From Rhytidiadelphus loreus (lineage: Eukaryota > Streptophyta > Bryopsida > Hypnales > Hylocomiaceae), in the NCBI GenBank assembly GCA_947034895.1, contig OX344763.1:15717001-15781000 (forward strand): 64,000 nt of DNA. Direction: 5' to 3'. Shown here piece after piece: positions 22,858 to 33,500 of the stretch. Both the position numbers and the translations under genes were made by a program. Each line of letters starts with the position of its first letter. Position 1 is the first letter of the stretch. Under the pieces are notes generated by a model. It was not told the origin of the DNA. It did not search any database and saw only the letters and a list, made by a program, of their open reading frames with translations.

Positions 22858-24407
22858 CAAAAATTGAAGCAGATATTTTAAAATAATTGAATCATTGAAA
22901 ATAACATGTTGTAGAATGTCCGTTTAATTTTTCAAAGTTAAAAAACTCAAAGATTGCAAGATAATAATGCTTAAGCTTCCGAAGGAGTTTTACTTAACCC
23001 TTCTTAAATGTAAAGTCTCTTCTTTCAAAATCTTTATTGAGATAACCTATATATTTCACAAATTGAGCATTTTGATAGTATGTTATAGAGTGGACTTGTG
23101 AATTTCATGAAAAAAAGTATACCCAAAAAGTAATTTACATTCCTTTTTGAAAGAAATCACCATACACATTATAAAAGGAAAAAATAAATTGCTAATAACC
23201 TTGACATGGAGTTGAAAGGTTTCATTTTGAATGGCAAGAATGATGTAGCAAATAACCTAAACCATACAAAATTCTCTTTTTTGAAAAATGTTGAAAATTG
23301 AATTAAAAAATGAACTTTGTACATTATTTCTATACAATGGCCTCTAGGAAGTAAGGTAACCCCAATTTTAGATTGCAATAATATCTTTCAAAATTTGACC
23401 TTTTCTAATCTATCCTTCAAAACTAAGCTATTAAATTTATTGTTTTATGCAATCTTGATCAACATACCAAATTTCAATTTCAAAAAACAAATATTTTATT
23501 TTTAGTAAATTGTTTAGTGTTTTTTTTCAATGTGTTACATAATAATTGATTGAAAAAGTATTGGTGATGAATTTTTAAAGTTTTATTGTGCAAATATTAA
23601 TAAACATCAATGTGCTCATCTCACTTTCATAAAAACACCACAGAACCAAAGAAAAATTTGACACTACATAAAATTCAATGTCAAGGTGTCACTAATTCTT
23701 GCAAGTAGAAAACTAGAAATTGGGATTACCTTAGATTCCAAAGGACACTATACTAGATTGCCCGCAAATTAAATTTTCTCATCGTTTCTATTTCACCAAC
23801 ACAAATGAAATGAGTAAAAGCTCTTCTTATAGAGATAGATTTACCCAACCACATCCAATAACAAACTTTCAAGAAAAGTAGTTATTCTTTTTCTATTTAT
23901 AGCTACAATTTCAACATACAAAAAGAACTCAATCACTAATAGTATAAAACCAAAATGAAGGATTTTGAGGCTCAAATGACATGGTAATACTCCCTCTCTC
24001 CTTAAATGATCTTCCTATTGCACAAAATCTTCGAGATTAAGGCTGAAAATATTGTTATTTCGACCTATTTCTAAGTATCAAGTATTTCAAGGAAGTTGCC
24101 ATCCATTCCCTGACAGAGTCCTCAAGAACAAAAATCATAATTTGCGAGCAATTGAAAAGATAATTTCGGGACAAAAAAAACTTAAAAATGAGCTACTAGA
24201 TCATTTTAGGACAGAGGGAGTACGATACGAGAAGGTTTGATTGCACAATTGAGTGCCGAAATTACATCACCACGTCAGATTGGCAAAGGTCCACGTCACC
24301 TCAGACCATTCACAAGATGACACGTGGCACTATTATTTTAAAAAACAAACACGTAACTTCTGCTGAATCTGGCCTTTGCGTGGGGTAATAGGAATCATGC
24401 TCAAATG
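22857..24407. other. AT-rich intergenic DNA
   Basis: Old dispersed-repeat fragments only (near 23785-23845). Composition becomes less AT-rich from about 24240 toward the HHP gene. Confidence 0.4.
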
Positions 24408-24421
24408 CCTCTCCAGGTGCC

Positions 24422-24457
24422 ACTCCAGGTGCCTATCCAGGTGCCACTCACATACGC
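24422..24457 (+). repeat. 12-bp tandem repeat, three copies
   Basis: tccaggtgccac, tccaggtgccta, tccaggtgccac in direct succession, preceded by a half copy (atgcctc). Confidence 0.9.
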
Positions 24458-24658
24458 TTCTTCAGATTTTCAGCTGCCATGCATGCACGCATGCTAATTC
24501 TTTTTTGTTCCCGTACCGTCCTTTCGTTCTCGACCTAACTGATTCCCATCAAGCGCCGCATTCACACTGGCTTGCACAGGAGCCTCCTCAAGTTTATTAC
24601 TGCCACCAGGGTGTTGTTTTTACTGTGAGAGAATTTTCGCTCAAAAGTGATGATGAAA

Positions 24659-24792
24659 TATTTTTTGCAGGGAACAATGATACTCTTCCAATGTTTTTTT
24701 GCAGGGGGAACATTGATACTCTTCCAATATTTTTTGCAGGGTACATTAATACTCTTCCAATATTTTTTTGCAGGGAACATTAATATACTTCT
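24659..24792 (+). repeat. About 35-bp tandem repeat, four copies, each with a splice-acceptor-like motif
   Basis: Unit: ttttttgcaggg(a)aca, then t(g/a)atactcttccaat. The copies differ by a few bases and the last is truncated. Each begins with a T-run followed by GCAG, which is indistinguishable from a plant 3' splice site, so it could mislead gene predictors. Local slippage origin is likely. Confidence 0.85.
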
Positions 24793-24972
24793 ATTAATAT
24801 ACTCTATTTTGCAAGTCAGCGGACGAAATTGGAAAATGCTACCAAATCTTGGGTGGGGTGGTATAATAATCACTCTATTTTGGATGAACGTACATTCTTT
24901 TGGATGAATAGATAATCTTTCATCCATCCATTGCAAGTTTCATCCATTGTCGTGGATGTAAATAGCTTCCTC

Positions 24973-25228
24973 ACTACACTAATAATGGTACATAGTGTTG
25001 GCAACACTAATTACGAAGTACAACACTAAATGTCAATATAGGCACTATTTGACAACTTTTTGAATTTTTTTGGGATATAAATTTTTAACAAAACTTCATT
25101 TAGTGTTAAAGGTAATTTCATATTAGAAATGAGCTCACAAGAGGTGAAAAGTAAAACTCTAAATGGGTCTGGTAAAAATTAGGTAACACTATTAGTAACA
25201 TAACACTAAATACCATTATTAGTGTAGT
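24973..25228. mobile_element. Short MITE, 256 bp
   Basis: The ends are inverted repeats, ACTACACTAATAATGGTA plus a nearby TAGTGTT on each side. The interior is AT-rich and non-coding, with further copies of the gtgtt/aacac motif. The CACTA-like start at the left (cACTACA) suggests CMC/EnSpm affinity, but the right terminus does not keep the leading C, so the class is uncertain. Confidence 0.7.
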
Positions 25229-26409
25229 ACAGTGAAGGGGTCGCTTTATCTGCAGCACTGCCTACAATAAATGAACAGAAAACAACAGCAACCCTGCCTG
25301 CCTGCTTCTGAATCATTTGTCAAAATTAGAATGGGCCAGACTGCCAGAGCCCCAACCCCAACAGAGCTAGCTCCTCCATCTGCGGTGCCAGTGACAAGCA
25401 TCGGCATATTCCACCAACCGTATCCCCAGGCGAAGCTCCCAGAAATAGTAACCGACCATTGTCACGTAGCAAACTCCCAGAGAGAGAGTCTCTCTCGTCA
25501 GTCTCCCAGAGACCGAGACCCTCCTGCAGTCCTCACCAGCCCCCCATTTCCTCTGATACATACCAGGAACGCCCCCCCACATGCCTCCCACACTCCCACC
25601 ACCCCCTGTCCGTCTGCATCCCCACTCTGTCCTCCCACACTGTTCAGGATTTACTTGCCGTTGCTCTCTGTGTCTCTAATAAGCTTAGTACCAGTACTCT
25701 TTCTCTCCTTTGGTACGTGCGCTTTCTCTTTGGGGACAGTTGATCTAACAACCATCCCACAGACCCCACACAGGCACTTGTTTTCTGTCTGATGTTCTCT
25801 TTCCCAAAGCTCCGTCGTGGCGACTTCAGTCGTTGCAGCAAAAAGTTACAGTATGCTAGCTGCCCACCCACCAACGCTCCAGCACTGTACTGATCGAGCT
25901 TCGGTTCTTTTCATGGGCATGCTTTCGTTTTTTTACGTTGATGCGATCCATCCCTTCCCTCCCGGGGTGAAAGTCAGAGGTTGGGGAGTAGGACCGGGAG
26001 TAGTTGTGGCGTCATTGGTTTCTTCGCCTACTCCCTCACCAATGCGCATTAGTGGGTAGCCCTTCTTTATAAGATCTCCCTCCCTCTCTGTCTCTGTCTC
26101 TGTGCCATAGCCTGAAGATCGATCAGTCGGGGGACATGAGCGTTTGCGTCTTTTGTTTTGGTGGTGGTGGGCTTTTGTGGCAATCGGTTTTAGGTTTGGG
26201 TTTGATAGGGAATTGGAGAGGCTCGCGAGATTGATTTGGATGTTTTTTTCGTGATGTTTCGGTAGGAGGAGGGAGGAGGAAGGTATTGGAATGTGTAGAC
26301 AGATCTGGGACTTGTAGAGATTTGTATAGAGATTTATAGGGAGACTTGTATACCGAGTTTGTGGTTTCGTTTCTGTGGTGAGAAAGATTGTGGCCAGGTA
26401 GTGGCAAGA
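25229..26409 (+). promoter_or_regulatory. C- and CT-rich promoter and 5' leader region of the HHP gene
   Basis: Composition shifts from AT-rich to C-rich (25480-25680), with a run of ctctctctgtctctgtctct near 26080-26100, a common plant core-promoter/5' UTR feature. An open stretch at 25271-25792 is Pro/Ser-rich without any motif and overlaps equally open frames on both strands, so I regard it as non-coding. Transcription of the downstream gene probably starts after 26050. Confidence 0.45.
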
Positions 26410-28917
26410 ATGGGAGCATTTCAGGACGATGAGGTGGGAGTCGTCCGTCGTAGTAGAAGCAACGTGAAGGAACAAGAGGAGATGGAGAGAACGACGAGCT
26501 TCCCGAGTGTCGAGCTGAATTTGAGCAACAGGGAGAAGGCGATGGAGTTGTGGTGCAATGTGAAGTACCAGCTGGTGGAGTACTCCGCGTTGCCCGAGTA
26601 TCTCCGTGACAACAGCTTCATCGTGCGCCATTACCGAGCGGATTGGCAGTTCAAGCACGCCTTCTATTCCATGTTTTCCATGCACAACGAAACGTTCAAC
26701 ATTTGGTCGTAAGTTTTTCATTCTTTTTCATTCCCGTGTGAGCTAATTTGGAAGATGAGTCTCAGTTGTTTCTGTTTCTGTTTCTGTTTCAAACTGGTGT
26801 TTCTGTTTGTGTTCTTCAGGGCGATGCTGAGAATATGGTGGTGGTGTTTTTGGCAGGCATTTGATTGGGTTCATTTTGTTTCTGGGATTGACAATCTACA
26901 CAGCGACGCATTTGCCGACCTATTCGGCTGCTCTTCAAAGATGGCAATCTGGGTATATTATGGAGTCGCTGCCTTCGTATCTGCAGCTGCCGGAAGCTCT
27001 TTCCAGTTGTGTGCCTGGCACGTTCGACGGCACTCAATGTATTCAGGTGGGATGCTTGCTACATCGTTTATGAAATTATAATTAGCGTTTCACTATTTCG
27101 TAGGCCTATGGTAATATTAGCCCGGAACACCATGAATTAGTGTTCTTACTGATGAACTCCATTTACTGAGCTTTGGATCTTGTGTTGGCCACTTGTTGAC
27201 TAGCCACTTAGTGCTTGAGTGACTATTCACTGAAATGATCCTTGATGGAGATCTCAAGGTACACAAATGAACAAAAAGGATTGTAGTATTGGTTCACCTA
27301 TCTAAAAGCAATGCAAGCCCTCCTTCCCTAAGTCCAGAGCCAATAAATGGTGTGGCTTTGGGTTGTATAGCTACCTAAGTCTGACACGTTCGATGAGCTA
27401 CAGAAGTGAATACCCTCAACCCTTTCTTACGACACTCTTTAATTGCACATGCCTTGTATATCCTGAGAAACTGTCAGAAACTGTCATGTCCTTGCGCAAG
27501 TAGAAGCTCATTTCTCATTAGAGAGGGTTGAGTGTAATGTAGGTGGAGGGCATTGTGTGTTTGGGGCTCTAGGGAGCTCAATCCAATCGCCAAAGGGTTC
27601 AGGTTCTAATGCTCTCTTGTTGTTGTTGTTGTTGTTGAGGATGTGCAGAAACCGACCACACGTTGGCCTTTCTTCGTTTTCTTAGGGGGTGCCATGTTTT
27701 GTATGTTGGCAAGCACAACATGCCATCTACTGAGTTGCCGTTGTGCTAAGACTTTCTACACGTTGATGAGGATCGATTATACGGGGATTGCTGCTCTCAC
27801 CGTTGCATCGTTCTATCCTCCTGTACGTACACTCTAAACCCCCCTCATTCATGCCACACCTGATGTTCTTGAAACTCGCGCACTGACGGTATAGTTCTGG
27901 GTATGAGACTGTTCCCATCACTTTAAGCATCACTACAAGAAAATGTGAACTATGTTAACAAATTTAAGGTGGTTCAGACCACTTGATTTGGACACAATCA
28001 TCAGTTAATTATGTCGATTTCTGTTAATTATGTCCAAATCGAGTAGTCGAAATCTGTTAATACGAGGTTCATTTTCTTGTAGTGTATTTTAACCAATCAA
28101 TGTAGGATTGCGCTTACATTAGGAGACCCCTCAATAGAGCTCACTGGAGAGCTCACCACAGATACTGCAGGAGCCAAATCAAATTCTCATCAAGTGTATG
28201 AATTTTTATTCAAACGCAGGGAAGTAGTAGGCCACTATTGAACGGAAAGAAGACAATCCCATTTCCATTCAAACATGAGTGGCAATTGACCAATATAGAC
28301 AATTCAAGCTTACACCGAACTTGCTAATTGAACGCCAACCTAGTATTGATTGGAAGAGACAAGTTCCAGGTCTCACTCAATAAGTGATAGGATTTTAGGG
28401 TCTTAAGGTTTTATCTTGCTCCAGATGTAAGCTGTGAGAAAATTCTGACTTGCGCCGTGTTTGTTAAATAATTCAGGTCTATTACAGCTTCATGTGCAAC
28501 CCGTCCCTCTGCAAAATGTACCTGGGCTTCATCACCACGATGGGGATCGCCAGTGTGTTACTATCGTTGATCCCCGTGTTTCAGACCGCGGAATACCGGT
28601 CGGTCCGTGCAGCGATGTTCGCCACCATGGGAATCTCAGGAATAGTCCCCTGCGTGCACAAAGTGATCATGTACCCAAACGAGGTCCAGGCTCACGAAGC
28701 GCTCTACAACGAAGCGCAGATGTTCATCATCTACGCCCTGGGGGGCTTAGTGTACGCCACTCGTATCCCAGAGCGTTGGAAACCGGGAGCCTTCGACATT
28801 ATCGGCAACAGCCATCAGTTGTTTCATGTTCTGGTTGTGTGGGCAGCGTATGTTCACTACCAAGGCGGCTTGATCTACCTCAAGTGGAGGGACGTGAAAG
28901 GGTGTCCTCTCTCATAA
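26410..28917 (+). CDS. HHP: Heptahelical transmembrane protein (HHP; PAQR/adiponectin-receptor family), four exons
   Basis: Integral membrane protein of the PAQR family; Arabidopsis HHP members are linked to hormone, sugar and cold signalling, and the fold contains a hydrolase-like zinc site. Exons are 26410-26708, 26857-27046, 27649-27822 and 28477-28917. All joins are GT-AG and in phase, for 367 residues, the usual length. The cytosolic head includes YSALPEYLRDNSFIVRHYR and MHNETFNIWSH, the classic entry to helix 1. Zinc-site residues are visible: His189 in STTCHLLSC, and His334 and His338 in NSHQLFHVLVVWA. Asp206 in RIDYTGIA and the SFYPPVYYSF segment are also family hallmarks. The C-terminus is short and basic (YLKWRDVKGC). 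No damage is seen, so the gene should be functional. Intron 3 carries a small CACTA-type MITE. Confidence 0.95.
27931..28084. mobile_element. CACTA-type MITE in HHP intron 3
   Basis: A 154-bp element with inverted ends CACTACAAGAAAATG (left) and CATTTTCTTGTAGTG (right). CACTACAAGAAAA is the well-known terminus of plant CACTA (CMC/EnSpm) elements. Flanking triplets are cat and tat, compatible with a mutated 3-bp duplication. The inner part also folds on itself (ttaattatgtc repeats). It has no coding capacity and should be removed with the intron. Confidence 0.85.
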
Positions 28918-30549
28918 GCTGTGGATCGGAATGGTCTTCCTTGCATTGGAGCTCTAGGAGTAATAGTTTAGGAAAGTTCGGACGCTTATCATTCTTTACC
29001 AGTGTACATTCGTCGTGTTGGTGTAGAGCTTTCCTTACATTTATAGATTGAAATTAGAAGCGTGAAGGCTCCTTCACTCTCACTTTCTGACTCGAAGTCC
29101 AAGCCAAATGGCGCTTGCGGAGTGACATGAATTTTATGTTCAGTGGCGTAAAATGTGCGTCTGGAGACCTGGACCATGATTTTCGAAGCCACCTCACGAA
29201 TTTGCAGTGGGCTATGAGCCCAATTCTATTGCCTCCCTTGAACATTGATAATTTGCCCAACTTCACTTCAGAAGTGGAATAGCTCATTCCTATTCTCAAG
29301 CTGATGGAATTCTATTTTTCGAACACAAATGTCATGGTGTCACAGTTTTCATATTATTTTAGCTCTTTAAAGAGGTTTCCATTAGTAGATTGCAGTCTCT
29401 TATTTGTAAGTTTTATGTAGAGAATTATAATGCACTAAAATGTGTATAAGTATGTTACTTGCATGTCGTGAATAAATTACGAATCGCTAAAGTTTGGAGT
29501 GGAAAGGTCTAAGTTAAAGTCTAAGTTACTAAGGTGGAAGCACCCAAAACCGTCAGTTTAAGAATTCAGCATACTTGGAGGCACCATTTCAAGAAATTAA
29601 TATTTTTGTGGTGTTAGTAGTGAGAGAAAATCATGAATTTTCAAAAAATAAAAATAAAATTTGGGCTTTGCATGTATTTTCTATGAATTTTCAAAGTTGC
29701 GGTCCCCAAGACCACTGGAACCGGCCTGTAGGTGGACCCAAATCTGAATTTTGACAAATTCAGCACTTACCTAATCACAGTGAAGAGAGGAGAAAACAAC
29801 TTAAAAGCGTCTCATTTCGTACAAAGCTCATGTTTCTATGTAGCACTTGCATTCCAAATGGGTGACTTTTAGGCCCATGGGAAGAGGACCTAACGCAAAT
29901 GGATTCCCTGCCTTGAGTTGTCACAATCAGCGGTTCAGAGATCATGATATCTTACAATTTCACTGCAGCAGGGTCATTCAAGTAATCAAGTAAGAGGGAA
30001 CAAGCAAGAAGCACAACACTCCACACTCCTTTTGACCTCAAAATTTCCACACAGTCGCTAAAAAATCTAGTTTCACAATCCCATATTCCTCCTTCAATAT
30101 CCAGTTGCCTCGCAACTAGACCGAAAGATTTGTTGAAATCTGGCAATACATAGCCCCCCACCAAAAGAATGGCCACAGCACTTGATTAATTTCCCCTGAA
30201 CTGCCAACCTTCTACTCGCAACAAATTTAAATTACAGGCAACTCTGACTACTCGAACACCAGATCTAACCAATGTAACCACCAAATTGAGTAATACCCCC
30301 AATCAATGTACACGAGGATACTGTAATCTTCTAAACTATCTAGAAAACATAGTAAGATTGGAAATTGCCCCAAATGTAGACAATTTGTGAATTTCAGCAC
30401 CTGCTCTCACATCAGGAATGGAGAATCAAAAGCTGAAATATACGAGCGCTACACATTTGAACGTCATTTACCATCCCCAACACTCTTTTAGACTTGAAAT
30501 CGAAACAGCAAACTATCAATGCATACCCCACTATGATACATACATGTAG
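28918..30549. other. Intergenic DNA between HHP and the GRDP gene 3' ends
   Basis: Holds the 3' UTRs of two convergent genes. At 29530 a TA is followed by AGGTGGAAGCACCCAAAACC, the same type of terminus as the element at 62838. A convincing partner end was not found; a weak candidate is aaatgggtgacttttag near 29855. Best described as a truncated TA-target MITE. Confidence 0.45.
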
Positions 30550-33500
30550 TTAAGAAAACGTCAAAGGCCTCTTGGCTAGAACCTTATGATTGATTTGCAA
30601 GCTAGCTGCATTTCTTCGTCCGGAGCTTCCTCGGGATGGAGTCGAACTTGTAATGGATCTTGTGGGAGTGGCATCTTCAATCGCCACTTTGGGTGACTGA
30701 CTTGGTAATCTCCGACTTGAAGTGGAGATCATTCCTTGCTCCGTCCCGCTCCAATCCACGGCTTTATTCTCAGATGCTGCAAGGAAAAACAATAAAATTA
30801 CTTGCGTGCGTTTCTAAAGAAATTATACAATAATCAATTTCAGATTTTGAGGATGAGATGCATTTCAGGTTGAAAGCTTTCAATGATGGACAGGAATGCC
30901 CGGATTCGAAATTGGGTGTACGTGGACCCTGAAATGTTCAAACGCTTCACTCTTTTCCCGTCTCCCTCACTTCGATAATGCCATCGTATTGAATTGATTG
31001 TTGTTGAAAACTGACCCCTACACATTCTTGCCTCATAAAATGTACTCCCCGTATTCATAAGAGTCTAGAGTACAACAGTTTTAGAAATACCTATTTTCAG
31101 CACTTTGAAAATTCATCGTTTATTCATACGGTGTCCCAAAAATGTATTCTATGAGGATCTAGAATCCGCTTCTGACTACCAACAAGACCACACAATAACC
31201 TTTTCAATAAAAACATCGGGAACCCTGTTGAAATGCTTCTTCGGTCAGCTTTTGGTGTGGTTACTTTACAATTACTGAAACCCCCATTTCCAAGGTCCAG
31301 CATGCCCATTCATGACCAATGTTCAGGATATTTTTTTGAGTTTTACCAGCTATTTCTCCTTTGATTCCCATATTGAACTAGTTTTTCAAGTACTGAGTCT
31401 AGTTATTTTTTCTATTTTGTACTCTAAATATAAATTTTATGTAGTATAGATTTTTTCACTCCGGTTTTTTGTGCTGATATTATCAAATTGCAACCGAATT
31501 CTTTCCCAATTCCATCGGATACATTTGAACTTAGCTTCCGGTTTTTCCCGAACACTTGACTCAACCAATCCACATACCAGGCATCTCGCCTTTCTCCTCC
31601 TCCTCACCCCCACTTACACCCCCGCCCCCATTCCAGTACCACTGCCCCAAACTTCGGGCCTCATTGCTCCCATTGCTCTCCATCACCACCGCCCCCCACT
31701 CCCTGGCCGCCTTCGGCTTCTCCTTCCCCCTCTGCCGCGTATACTCATTCCCCGCAGTCAAGCCCCCGAAGTCCGCAATTGACCTCATGGTCGCAGTACA
31801 CAACAGCAGCACCAGCACCACGTCCTCCTCGGGGGACACTTCCATCGCGGAAACCTTGAAGTTGAAGAGCGCAGTCGCCTTGCCTTGGGGTGTGTGACTC
31901 CCGTACCTGGAAATCAAGACAATGTGGGGTGGGTAGTCAAAATGGAAAGACAACATACTGAAAGGAAGAAGAAGAAGAAGAAGCCGAAGAACCGGACCCG
32001 AAATCAATCAAAAAGCACAAACAGCAATCGAAGGGAACAGCAAGCCGTGAAGAACCAAGAGAGCAGCGCCTGGAATCGACAATTTACCGTAGAAGAGGTT
32101 CAGTGTCTTCCGTGAGACCACATCATCAAAATTGGGTTCAACCAGAGGAGCAAATTGTAGAGAAAGATGTTGTGAAAGTAGAATCTGGATTTTCGGCTAC
32201 GTGGAGAATATGTTGTAAATCCTCAAAAGCAGCACGGTAAAGGTCCCGAATTGTAATAGACTCGGTAGGGAATAAGACATTCGAAACCGTGAAGCAACAA
32301 GAGAGTGATATATGGATAGTCATATCCTTGAATAGCCACTTTGATTACCTACTTCATGTTCTAGGCAAGGAATTGGTGATTTTCACATGCAGATTGAGCG
32401 TGCTACTGGACAAAAAATAGGAGTTCATTTTAGGTACTTGTTACTTTGAAGGTGCACAACTACCTTAATCCGCAGCTGCCAAAAAATGGTTGATGGATGA
32501 CTTTCAAGATTACTGCATAGATGAAGAATGCACCTATTGATCCGCAAATTGTATCTTTTTGCCAAAGCACTACCTTGGCGATACTTCTTGCCCTTCCAGG
32601 GTTAAGCTGTCAGGCCACAAGGCGCGAAATCCGAAAAAAGTAGGTAAAGCAAGGTAAGTTCTGACTACCAAACATGCATACATACCTTATCAACGTGACA
32701 AAGCCTTCTTCCTCTTGTGGCGACGCCCCCTCCACTTCATACTGCTGCTTCCTCCCATTCACCAGCCTCGCCAACCCCGCCCCTCTCCCCGACGTCTTCA
32801 GCGTAAACTCCAGGTTCCTTTCCCAATGTACGTCCCCCAGTTGTCTCGAAATCACCAGCGTCTCCCCCGTCGAAAGCGCCCAACTCAGCTTATACTCCTC
32901 GAGTTCATGTGCGAGTGGGGAGGCCGTGGCGACGATTTTCTCCGGGGCCACCCCGACGTTGGAGGAGAGGTAGCTCCACCCTCCCTCGTGGATGGTGATG
33001 ATGCGCTCGTTCCAGTCGACTCCGATGGGACGCTCGCCGCTCTTGCGCCAGGCACCTTTCGCTGCGCGGATGCGGATGACGAAAGACTCGTGGTGGGTGT
33101 GGGAGAAGACGGTGCGGGTGATCCAGCGGCCGGACTGCGGGGCGGAGCGGCGGCGGGCCAGGGTAGGGGAGAGCATGGCGCCAGTGTCGTCGGTGACGCG
33201 GTCAGGCACTGATTTCAGCAAGTAGGAGGCCTGGGATTGGAAGATTTCAGTACGTGGGTTAGAAGAAGATTTGGGCACATCTGTAGCGTAAGATTTGTAA
33301 AGATGAGTTCTAAGATTCAAGAATGATCGTCATTAGAATAATAATGAGTTGGGTACTGCATGGCAGAAAACATGCGATTCGCTACGGATTCTGCTGGGTA
33401 CTTGTCACACCAAGCTATCGAAGTGGACATGTGCCCACCACAAGCCGTAGCATATTGCAAGCAAGCACAGTAACTACAACACATTTGGTAATGAACAAGG

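Noticed and set aside
25271..25792. Long open frame (173 codons) on the + strand upstream of HHP
   Set aside because: Pro/Ser/Thr-rich low-complexity product, no motif, and overlapping open frames on both strands; explained by C-rich promoter composition.
25933..26721. 262-codon minus-strand open frame over the HHP start
   Set aside because: Antisense to HHP exon 1 and its leader; the + strand has the family motifs.
27590..27650. tgttgttgttgttgttg run before HHP exon 3
   Set aside because: A short TTG microsatellite that forms part of the pyrimidine-poor region before the acceptor; no separate feature needed.
28461..29051. 196-codon open frame overlapping HHP exon 4
   Set aside because: Out-of-frame shadow of the conserved HHP C-terminal exon; no homology-like features.
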